Part shown: in pieces, positions 1 to 24,200 of the stretch
How positions within the stretch are numbered: position 1 is the first letter of the stretch
Layout of the letters: every line of letters begins with the position of its first letter
From: Cranoglanis bouderius
Taxonomy: Eukaryota; Chordata; Actinopteri; Siluriformes; Cranoglanididae
Length of the DNA stretch: 64,000 nucleotides
Reading direction: 5' to 3'
Assembly: GCA_023630585.1 (NCBI GenBank)
Contig: CM042558.1
Location: 9,024,800 to 9,088,799, forward strand
Notes under the pieces: model-generated
What the model saw: only the letters and a program-made list of their open reading frames with translations
Database searches by the model: none
Told to the model about the DNA's origin: nothing
Program-made: the position numbers and the translations under genes

Positions 1-1161
1 TTTTTATTTATTATTATTATTATTATTTTTTTTCAAATAATGAAGGCTTTGGGATAAACTTGCAGTATGCATTAGCATGAAGTGGGCCCTAACATTGAAT
101 GATTTGCAGAAAAGAACCTTGGCCTATTTTTGCCCCATAGTATAAAACCCTCAAATGGAGTGCTCTCAAAAATGGGTCCAAGTAGCTTCCTTTTTGCAAG
201 CTAAGAACTCTTAATTATCAAAAGAACCATTAAAGAACCATTTCTAAGTGTGTAGCTTATATTAAGCTCTAAGCACATATGAATTTTATTTAATTTCAAT
301 TCAGTGTGATTAAATGATTGTTTAAGCAACTTAATAGGCTATCAATTTTGTCATTCATAGCTTATACTCTTAGGGGGGGAAATGGTTCCATCTAGTTATA
401 TAAAGGGTTTGTCCCAAAGCACCAAAGACTTCACGTAGAACCCTGTAAAAGAGGCAGGAAAGTAAAACCTGTTTAAAAAGCTAGACCCATTAACTGTCTA
501 AAGAGCTAATTCAGAAAAGTCTCCATTATTACATTCTCTTTTGAAAGACACTGTTTCTTTTTCATTGCTTGGTGTTGCTAATAATATTTATGCATAAGTC
601 TTTGTAAGTCTGATTATGATATTTTGCGCATCAGTGCAGAATTTTTCAAGACAGAATTGCAGTGTATCCAGGAATCTTTTCCATTCCTAATGTATATTCA
701 TAGATATTATAATGAGAATTCTTGGCTGAAACTAAAACTGAAATTCAGGAAACTCTGGACTGAAAATCGAAAACCAAGTGCTGTATTTTTACTATTAATA
801 ATAAAATTTGTATTGTATTATATTGTTTTTTTTTCAGTATTATGCATTTGAAAATGTAAAATATAATTTAAAACTTTATTTAAAAGTATTATGCTTAATC
901 AAAAAACTATATACAATTAAAAACAGAAAAAACAATATGTAAAGCAAAGAAGATCATATAAAAATTATTATATGTAATTTGTATATAGACATGGCTTTCA
1001 TGCTTTTTTAAATGGTGTAACAATCTGTAGTGGAAAAGTCCTGGGTAACATTTTTGCTCAAAAATGTATTGCTCATTTTCAGCTGAAACGTTTTGGTGGC
1101 CAAAATTTCCGTGCATTCTTGATTTCATACCTGGATATAAAACTGTATATTCACTTCACAG
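1..1161. other. Non-coding, left edge (intron of radil-like gene)
   Basis: This AT-rich stretch ends in a splice acceptor (…CACAG at 1157-1161) leading into the first recognisable radil-like exon. Short ORFs here show no protein-like composition and no family motif. I see no repeat that I can name. It is inferred to be intron, because the first exon enters in mid-frame. Confidence 0.6.
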
Positions 1162-14574
<13,413 letters not shown>

Positions 14575-15464
14575 GCGTGCCAACCCATAATTTCCAGATT
14601 CACAAGTGCACTTTGAGGCTGTTGTGGGAAAATGACAAGATTTTATTAATGATAATAATAATAATAATAATAATAATTTTTTTAAAAACAGGACATTTCA
14701 TTTGCATTCATTCTGAAACATCAAAACAGTAAACTGGCATGAAAGAATTCTAACGTGTTACTACTTTTTTATGGTTGTATGAGAGATCTTGAGATCTCTG
14801 TTCCACTTTAAGTTTCTTATTCAGAGGTGTAGGATGAGGGGGAGAGATGGGGGAGAGAATTTGGATGAGAAAAGAAAGGACAAAAAGAGCTGAAAAGAAA
14901 TAATTGAAAGAGAAAGTGTGTCAGAGAATGAATGTACTTGGGAGAGAGTGTCCTTGCTTGTTATTCACTTATTCATCTTAAGCTCAAGTAACTACTATGA
15001 ATTATATACAGTGAAACTAAAATGAAATGTAAGTAGTTACTAGAGTGAAGAATGTAGGCCTGGACTCTGAGGGGTTCTGGGAGTTTAAGGTGTACCTAAG
15101 AACACTCAAAGGCTAGAAGTGCTGTTCCCTAATGTGTACTGTGCTCTTCATGGTACCATCATTATGATGGACTTGTAAACCAGTCTTTGGATAATATTAC
15201 ATGGATATAAAATGTTTTATTAGAATGTTAGAATGGTGTATTTTTATAGCACTTTTTTTTTTTTTTTACAATGTAAATTGTCTCACAGCAGCTTTAGATT
15301 TATCATCAGGCTGGGTAAACCCTATGTCCTGTTATCCAGTACCCTCAGGAAAACAATGCAGAAAGATTAAGCTAGCATTACATAATAAGAATAGGAAGTG
15401 GAAATGCCCAAAACTGCTTGTAGAGTAGAATTCATAGTTTATATCTAAGTTGTTTAGCAATAAA
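14575..15464 (+). other. Probable 3' UTR of radil-like gene
   Basis: The sequence after the stop has an ATA-repeat (14646-14675), then unremarkable AT-rich DNA. An AATAAA hexamer at about 15459-15464 is a candidate poly(A) signal. The true 3' end is not determinable from sequence alone. Confidence 0.4.
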
Positions 15465-16130
15465 GATAAGAATATTATAGTTACTGGAATCATTAAATTA
15501 TAGTAAAAGGTTAGTCATAGTTCAAAATTCAAGAAACGACAGAAACAAAAGGTAAATTATTTTGTAAATATCCTTTCGTCAAAACTGTGGATGTCTTCTG
15601 CAAGATGAAGAGTCAGTGTCAACTGTATTATAATCAACTAAAGTTGTCTAAAGCTGTGTAATTAATCATTTATAATGAGGCATAATTAGTATTCCTTCAA
15701 CACCCTGAAGCCTGTGGCTTGGAAATTGTACAAAAGATTTCAGACACACTGTGGCTCATGGGTGGAGGGTATGAGCCAACAGCTGGCTTTGTCTATGCAG
15801 TCTATAATAAGATATATAATAATCCAGTTATTTCAAAGATACCTTATGAAAACGGTGGTTTGCAATATTGGCAATGGATATGGCTAGGGGTTTTTTGTTT
15901 TGTTTTGTTTTGTTTTTTTGTTTTGTTTTTCATTTCAAATGTTTTGTTTATATTCTTCTGGTGAAATTAGCTCCACCCCGATGCACCTTTTCCTTAAAAT
16001 ACAATTTACAGGGAATACATATGTAGTTGTTCATAACAATTGTAACTGCTGGCATAATTACATATGGTACTCCTACTACTGTGCTTTATGATAGCTATAA
16101 TGGATTTGATGGATATATAATATCAGTATA
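15465..16130. other. Intergenic, nothing recognised
   Basis: AT-rich sequence with a TTTTG-repeat stretch (about 15890-15930). I see no coding or element signature. Confidence 0.6.
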
Positions 16131-16132
16131 TA

Positions 16133-16760
16133 CAGTACTGTGCAAAAGTTGTAGGCAGGTGTGAAAAAGTGCTATATAGTAAGAATGCTTTCAAAAATAA
16201 ACATGTTAATAGTTTATATTTATCAATTGACAAAATGCAAAGTGAGTGAACAATAGAAAAATTTACATCAAATCAATATGTGGTGTGACCACCCTTTGCC
16301 TTCAAGACAGCATCAATTCATCAATTCTTCTAGGTACACTTGCACACAGTTTTTGAAGGAACTCGGCAGGTAGGTTGGCCCAAACATCTTGGATAACTAA
16401 CCACAGTCCTTCTGTGGATTTAGGCAGCCTCAATTGCTTCTCTCTCTTCATGTAATTCCAGACAGACTCAATGATGTTGAGAGCAGGGTTCTGTGGGGGC
16501 CATACCATCACTTCCAGGACTCCTTGTTCTTCTTTATGCTGAAGATAGTTCTTAATAACTTTTGCTGTATGTTTGGGGTCGTCATGCTGCAGAATAAATT
16601 TGGAGCCAATCAGATGCCTCCCTGATGGTATTGCATGATGGATAAGTATCTGCCTGTACTTATCAGTATTGAGGAGACCATTAATTCTAAATAAATATAT
16701 ATTAATAGTTTCTTTTTCTTTTTTGTTCATATGCGTAAGGAAGCAAGTTGCACTCTAAAC
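16133..16760 (-). mobile_element. Truncated Tc1-like transposon (C-terminal transposase half)
   Basis: One terminus, 'cagtactgtgcaaaagttg', starts after a TA at 16131-16132. A minus-strand frame (16730 to 16302) reads like the C-terminal half of a Tc1 transposase. It has QHDDPKHTAK (second catalytic Asp) and PPQNPALNIIESVW (catalytic Glu region), with the DDE spacing of the DD34E family. The N-terminal HTH part and the other terminus are missing or too decayed to see. Confidence 0.75.
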
Positions 16761-17059
16761 AACTATGTATATACTAAAAGCTATTTTCCATGTGCAAAAT
16801 AAGAAAAACCTTGAAAATCAAGAAAGGTTGAAAAAGTGATGAAGGGAACCGAAGCTGATCAAGGGGAAACTTAAATCAAGCATTATATCATATGGTCACT
16901 TTATGACTTTGTTGGAAGCTTTCAGCATAAGAAGGTATCTAAGTGATATATAAGATTGATGAAAGAGAACAAAATATTCAGTTAACAGTAGTTTTCTTGC
17001 CTTAAATATAACAGAGTAACTAGCCAGTTAGATTAAATAAGATGATACATGATGCTAAA

Positions 17060-17093
<34 letters not shown>

Positions 17094-17829
17094 AAAAAAT
17101 AAAGAAAGAAAGAAACCTATTTTACGATGTCATTTTAACTTCAGGTGCTCCAGTTTGCCAATGTTGCAACCATAGCTATTTCTTATGCAATAAATAACCA
17201 GCTTGCATGCACACTAGTCAGCATAACCCTAGACTTCTTAACATGAAGGCAGCACAGTGATTATATAACTTGCAGACGTTAGATTTTAGAACTTAAAGAG
17301 CAAGTTAAGCTGGTAGTATAAAAGTATAAAAAATACTTTTAATGGTAAATTTCCATTGGCAAACACTTGTCATAACATTATTTTGAGTATTTCTGGTTAC
17401 ACAATGTTTATACATATGTTTAACATGTATGTGCCATTTTTAAATACTATGAGTACACAGTGGTACAGTACTAGTATGAAAGACATACCATAGTAGCTAT
17501 GGTACATTCATGGTTGTAATATGGTTACTATGGTGTAACTATGTTTTTACTATGATATAACCATGGCTTGAAAACAACTATTGTTGTATGTATTGTTGTA
17601 TGTATGCATATTGTTGTATGATAGTAACCATGGTTACCATAGTTTTTTGTAGGTGTGATAAAACGTGCACTCTTATATCATCGTGACCATGGATTTTTCA
17701 CTACCTGACCTGCAGTGTTAACAGGGTTAAATGAAAAGATATAGTTTTAAAGAACAGTACTAAATAAACCCAAAGCTCCTCTGCACCCAGCTGGACTTAC
17801 ATTACAGGTGTTAGTACAACACTGTGGCT
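16761..17829. other. Intergenic, with poly(A) tract and a palindromic AT repeat
   Basis: It holds a long A run (about 17062-17090). Around 17460-17650 a cluster of ATGGTTACTATGGT-type units in both orientations suggests a small inverted-repeat element. The stretch at 17723-17812 recurs at 21796-21884 ('gagctcctctgcacccagct', 'ggacttaca'). Confidence 0.5.
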
Positions 17830-18800
17830 TTTGCTACATGTTCCGCATAGTCTTGGAATTTTTGCACATTCTTGCTTGATACAAGACTTCAGCTGCTCAA
17901 CAGTCCTTGGTCGTCATTGTCTGATTCCTCGCTTCATGATTCGCCATAGGAGACAGATCTGGACTGCTAGCAGGCCAGTCAAGCACATGCACTCTGTGTC
18001 TACAAAGCCATGCTGTTGTAGCATGTGCAGAATGAGGCCTGGCATTGTCCTGCTGAAATAACCATGGACTTCCTGGGAAAAGACGTTGCCTTGATGGCAG
18101 CATATTTCTCTCTAAAATCCCAGTATACACCTCCGCGTCAATGGTACCTTCACACATATGCAAGTCACCCATGCCGTGAGCACTGATGCACCCCCATACC
18201 ATCACAGATGCTGGCTTTTGCACCTTTCACTTACAACAGTCTGGTTGGTCTTTTTCATCTTTGGCACTGAGAACTCGACGTCCGTTTTTCCCAAAAACAA
18301 GCTGAAATGTGGACTCATCTGACCACAGCACACGTTTCCACTGCCTTTCAGTCCATCTGACATGAGCTCGAGCCCAGAGAGCTCGGCGGCGTTTCTACAT
18401 AGAGTTGATGTGTGGCTTCCTCCTTGCGTAATAGAGTTTTGACTTGCATTTCTGGATGCAGCAGCGGACTGTGTTAAGTCACAACAGTTTTCTGAAGTAC
18501 TCCTGAGCCCATGTGGTTATATTTATCAAAGTAGCATGACGATTTCTCAGGCAATGCCACCTGAGGGCTCGAAGGTCACGCACATTCAACAGTGCTTTCC
18601 GGCCTTGCCCTTTACGCAATGAAATTTCTCCGGATTCCCTGAATCTTTTCACCATATTATGCACTGTAGATGGTGAAAGACCTAAATTCTTTGCAATCTT
18701 GCTTTGAGCAAGGTTCTTTTTGAACTGACTGACAATTAACCTGAAAATTAATCTGGTGTTACTTGAATATTCTTATATTCTTATTTTTCCTCTGTTCCAA
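17830..18800 (-). mobile_element. Decayed Tc1-like transposon
   Basis: Minus-strand frames read as a broken Tc1 transposase. From 18664 there is an HTH segment (VKRFRESGEISLRKGQGRKA). From 18223 there is a core with SVMVWGCISAHGMGDLH, LFQQDNARPHSAH (catalytic Asp) and WPASSPDLSPM, where the expected Glu region is damaged. At least two frame breaks separate the parts. Terminal repeats were not identified. Confidence 0.75.
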
Positions 18801-18963
18801 CTTTTTTTTTTGAGTGTGTTCATGTCATAAAACACTAAATTTGTTTATATTTACAAAATACAATTAAGTTGGTCAGTGAAAACATTGACTATCTTTTCTT
18901 TGTACTTTTGTCAGTTAATTAAAGCTTCAAGAGACTTGACAAATCACAGATTTTTGTTTGATA

Positions 18964-20060
18964 CAGTTGCAATCAAAATTATTCAAACCCCATTCAAACA
19001 AAAGCAATTGAAATAGTTCAACTCAACGAATACTTCAAGTGGTTTTCCCAAATTCAACTGAAAATGCAACTTATAATGACTTCTCCAGTCTCAAAATTAT
19101 TCATCCCCCTGAATAGAATCCCTCACAACAGCACAAATATTTGTCTTAAGCACAGTTGATGCAACTAATCAAGGGCTTCATTAGTTGCACCAGGTGTGCT
19201 TGAGCTGGAACACATGAAATACCTAAACTGGCTAGGGGCAGAAAATACATGAAATACCTGGACTGGGCAGAAAAAGGAAGCTATCAATGGCTGCAACAAG
19301 ATTTCTGGGAAGGCAGGTTGTGAAAAATCCTTGAGTGATGGCAAAACACCTGCAGCAAGACTTGGTGGCAACAGGCACTGAGGTTTCAGTGAGCACAGTA
19401 TGCCAGAACTCCAAGACGTACACCACTACTGACCCAAAAGCACAAGAAAAGTCGGCTCAAAATCATATAAATAAACCACAGAAGTTTTGGCATTCTGTTC
19501 TGTGGAGCGATGAAACAAAACTGGAACTTTTTGGCATGATGGATCAGTGGTATGTCTGGAGAAAGAAGAATGAAGAAAGAACACTCTGTCCACAGTCAAG
19601 CATGGTGGTGGCTCAGTGATGCTCTGGGGCTGCTTTGCATCCTCTGGCACTGGAAATCTGCAGCGTGTGGAAGGCAAGATGGATTCATTGAAGTAATGAA
19701 TCATTGAGGAAGCTGAAGCTTGGGCACCATTGGACCTTCAAACAGGACAATGATCCCAAGCATACCTCAAATTCCACCAAGGCTTGGTTGCAGAAGAAGT
19801 CCTGGAAGATTCTACAGGGCCATCACAGTCACCTGACTTTAACCCCATAGAAAAGCTCTGGTGGGATTTGAAGAAGGCGGTTGCAGCACGCAAACTCAAG
19901 AATATTACTGAACTGGAGGCCATTGCTCATGACGAATGGGCTAAGATTCCTCAGGAACGCTTCCAGAAGCTGGTGTCTGTCTATGCATCTCATTTGCAGC
20001 AGGTCATAAGAGCAAAAGGGTGCTGTACTAAGTACTAAAGATGCTTGCCATGAAGGGGTT
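18964..20060 (+). mobile_element. Decayed Tc1-like transposon
   Basis: The left terminus 'cagttgcaatcaaaattatt' follows TA at 18962-18963. The plus-strand frames carry VLWSDETKLELFG (first catalytic Asp; 19335-19619) and then, after frame breaks, a region translating like SPDFNPIEKLWWDLKKAV (catalytic Glu; 19784-20038) and a terminal KGCCTKY. Near 20057 'ggggttgaataa' is the start of the expected inverted terminus, then the match is lost. The right end is therefore eroded. Confidence 0.75.
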
Positions 20061-20303
20061 GAATAACCGTGCTGCCCTCATGAACCTCAATTTGATTAGA
20101 ATACATCTGAGCAGTTTTGCACAGATTTTCATTATGGTGATTGGAGACATGTAGGCTATGTGACTCCCAAAAGTATGCAGGGAAGCAGTTAATAAATAAA
20201 AAGTTAACAAAGCAGATGATAAACGCAATCTTCTTCAAATTTGTGCAGATTAAGCAGGCCTAGTAAAATGTTGGGATGTTTATCATATTTGTCAGTGCAT
20301 ATA

Positions 20304-20878
20304 CAGTACTGTGCAAAGGTCTCAGGCACATGCAAAGAAATGCTATAAAGCAAAGATGCCTTAAAAAATAATGAAATTAAACATTTTCTGTTTAAAAATG
20401 CATCAGTCGTCTCAGGTACACTTTGTGCAGTTTTATAAGGAGATTAGTTGGTACGTTTTTCTGAGCATCTGAATTGGAGAATCTGTCACAGTTCTTCATG
20501 AGGCTCTGACCGTCCTACCTGTTTCTGTTATTGCAGATAAATCACGACAGTCTGCATTTATGATTTTGGTCTGAAAAGTGGTGTATTATGTAATATGTTG
20601 CTTTCTTTACTGCCAAACATTTTCCTGTAACATTACATGTTTTGTTGAAAAAGTAATGTTTGGAACCAAAAAATTTTTAATTGACACTTGGTGCAGGAAG
20701 TGTGTAGCGGGGCGAGGGCGCCGTCTTTTTGCGTACCTTCGCTTTCTCTCTTCTTAACAGTCGTAACCCGAAGATCACAATTCCTAACACTTAATAATGC
20801 AGAAGTACTACAATAAACATTTAAGACAAAATTTGTGTTTAAAAAAATTAGGGTGTCTAAGACTTTTGCACAGTACGG
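20304..20878. mobile_element. Non-autonomous Tc1-type MITE (575 bp)
   Basis: It is flanked by TA (20302-20303 and 20879-20880). The termini 'cagtactgtgcaaaggtct' and 'agacttttgcacagtacgg' are inverted repeats. There is no transposase frame. It is related to the copies ending at 11751 and 13842, and shares its terminus with the transposase-bearing fragment at 16133, a possible source of transposase. Confidence 0.75.
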
Positions 20879-21064
20879 TATGTACCAAATGTATGAACTG
20901 TATGTTGGGGTTTTTAGGCCTAAAACTAGGCCTAAGTGTTTATTCATCTTCATTAGTCTTGGTCAGGATGCAAAGAAATGTTATTTTGATCATTATAAAC
21001 TGAGTGAGATTCCACTGAACAACAGAAGCGACCGTTTTTAAAAAAAAAAAAAAGAAAAAAAAAA

Positions 21065-21255
21065 GTGATGACTCTTGGAATGGGCTGAAAGAGTCGACTC
21101 TTGTTGTAACTGAGTCAAATGATCTGACTCACTGAAAAGGATCAGTTCCCCTTCCTCGGTCGGAGCAGCAAACAGAGCAAAGATCGAAGGTCCATGTCGA
21201 AAGACGGAAATAGGAAAAGGAGCCCAAGTCTCAGTCTCTCTGCGCTTTTACTAAA
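21065..21255 (+). promoter_or_regulatory. Putative promoter/5' UTR of the sulfotransferase
   Basis: Two exact AP-1-type heptamers, TGAGTCA at 21111-21117 and TGACTCA at 21125-21131, lie about 125-145 bp upstream of the ATG, with further GACTC/GAGTC half sites at 21069-21100. There is no clear TATA box. The repeated GAGTC units may belong to a dispersed repeat, so function is inference. Confidence 0.35.
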
Positions 21256-24200
21256 ATGACAGAAGCAGATTTATATGCCGAGTATAAAGGGGTGTGGGTG
21301 CCAAAACATCTACACCCTCCCGACAGCCTGAAATATTATGAGGATTTCACTTTCCGGCCAGACGACGTCCTTATAGTCACCTATCCTAAATCCGGTAGGG
21401 CAATGCACTACACAGATTTCCTCACATCATCTAGGATTTTGTCATGTAGTGTTTTGGAACAGTTTAGAGAGGAAATGTGCTTTAATTCAACTATGCAGTA
21501 TAGCTGCGCTCACTGAACATAAAACCTAAAATTTTTGCAGCCAGTAACCTTAATTAGCTTCTAACTAATAACTTGTTATATGTTAATAATATTTGTATGC
21601 TTTAGTTAATGGAGCCATTAATCTGTGTGCAGAGGAGCTCAAATTTCAGGCAGAAATGCAGAATATAGCTTCAGGCTATAGCTTCAACATTCCAAGCTTC
21701 AGGTTTGGAATGTTGCAACTACATTATGTTGGCACCATGAATCACATGAACCTTAGAATGTCCTCTGCAGATCTTCAGTGTTTATACACTTAACAGGTTA
21801 AATGAAAAAAGATACAGTTTTGAAGAACAGTACGAAAACATTAACTCAGAGCTCCTCTGCACCCAGCTGGACTTACAGCTGAGGTCAGGGATGTCACTAG
21901 AGATCTATGAATGGGGGGACTAAGCCTCTTTTAGGGGGGCCTGGGCATACTCCCCCCCCCCCCATTTTTTTTTAAAGCCACCAAAACATCTTTGTAGTCA
22001 TGTATATTTTAGAATAACAATGGGTGTAAAATCTATAGAAATAAGGTTATTTTTGGTTGAGGTATACCTGTCTCATAATTTGTGTTAGAGACTGATATAA
22101 TATGACTTACTTAATTATATCAGAATAAAGAAATTAAAGTCCACTCTGTCCCCATCCATCCAAAACCAACAAAAGGCAAAAATGGCTGTACTATGTAGCC
22201 AAAATACTTTTTGGATTTTATTTAGAGAGTGAGTGAGTGAGTGAGTGAGTGAGAGAGACAGCAATCAACACTACATTACTGCACATTGTCTTTGTTAATG
22301 ACATTAACTACATCTACAAGGGCAGTTATAATCGAGCTACTGTGTAGTCGAGCTACAGTCGTATTTGTCTGTCCGAGTTTACATGACACGATGCGTAATC
22401 AAATGACTGGTACGGTTTGGTGCGATCCCTTGTGTTGCGCATCACCTCTTGTAATGATCTGGGAGTATTTCCCACTAAGACCAGGAGGGGCGTGTGTTCG
22501 TGTCATCCTGCATTCTCGCTGCCTGTGTGTGAGTCTGATGTGCAGCATTAGTCTCGTCTCCAACTGACCTGTGTCACTGGGTTATAATTGGAATCAGTTT
22601 TAGAGACATGAGTTTTTTTTTTTTTTTGTTCTCTGTAGGCACAACATGGATGCAGGAGATTGTTCCTCTGATCCACAGTGAGGGAGATCTCACTCCAGTG
22701 CACACTATACCAAACTGGGACCGGGTTCCATGGCTGGAAGAGCACCGGGCCAAGATACTCAATCTGGAGCAAAGGCCCTCTCCACGCGTCTTCGCAACCC
22801 ACTTCCATTATGGCATGATGAACGAGTCCTATTTCCAAGTCAAGCCAAAAGTATTAGGATGCACTCTTCCAATTATGTTCTGACTAAAATGATTAGTTAG
22901 TGTGTAGGTACTTGGCCAGCAAAGCAAGTGTGTCCAAAAGTGTTTGTTTTCTATCTTTCAGTACCATATATTATTACATTAACATACAATCCCAATTCCG
23001 AAAAAGTTGGGACGCTGTGTAAAATGTAAATAAAAACAGAATGTAATGATTTGCAAATCTCATAAACCCATGCTATTCGCAATAGAACATAGAAAACATA
23101 TAAAATGTTGAAACTGAGGAAATGTATCATTTTAAGGAAAAAATAAGGTAATTTTGAATTTCATGGCTGCAACACGTCTCAAAAAAGTTGGGACGGGGCA
23201 ACAAAAGGCTGGAAAAGTAAGTGTTACTAAAAAGAAACAGCTGGAGGAACATTTTGGTTAATTGGCAACATGATGGTAACATGATTGGGTATAAAAGAGT
23301 ATCTTAGAGAGGCAGAGTCTCTCAGAAGTAAAGATGGGATGGAATATGAATGGAAGCATATAAGCATATAATCATGTTGCTCTAAAACCTGTATATACCT
23401 TTCAGCATTGATGGTGCCTTTCCAGATGTGCAAGCTGCCCATTCCATAGGCACTAATGCACCCCCATACCATCAGAGATGCAGACTTTTGAACTGAGTGC
23501 TGATAAAAAGCCGGATGGTCCCTCTCCTCTTTAGTACTCTTTAGTTTAGAGGACGCTGCGTCCATGGTTTCCAAAAAGAATTTCAAATTTCGATTCGTCT
23601 GACCACAGAACAGTTTTCCACATTGCTTCATTTCATTTTAAATGAGCTTTGGCCCAGAGAAGACTGCAGCGTTTCTGGATCATGTTCACATATGGCTTCT
23701 TCTTTGCATGATAGAGCTTTAACCAGCATTTGTGGATGGCACGGCGAACTGTGTTCACAGACAATGAGTTCTGGAGGTGTTTCTGAGCCCATTCAGTGAT
23801 TTCCATTACAGAATCATGCCTGGTTTTAATGTAGTGCGGCCTGAGGGCCCAAAGATCACGAGCATACAATATTGATTTTTGCCCTTGTCCCTTGCGCACA
23901 GAGATTTCTCCAGATTCTTGGAATCTTTTGATGATATTATGTACTGTAGATGATGAGAGTCTTGGCAATTTTATGTTGAGGAACATTATTCTAAAATTGT
24001 TCCACAATTTGTAGATGCAGTTTTTTGCAGAATGGTGAACCTCTGCCCATCTTTACTTCTGAGAGACTCTGCCTCTCTAAGATACTCTTTTTATACCCAA
24101 TCATGTTACTGACCTGTTGCCAATTAACCTCCAGCTGTTTCTTTTTAGTAACACTTACTTTTCCAGTCTTTTGTTGCCCCCGTCCCAACTTTTTTGAGAC

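Noticed and set aside
624..851. 75-residue ORF near the left edge
   Set aside because: AT-rich, ends in hydrophobic low-complexity sequence, has no motif, and lies in inferred intron.
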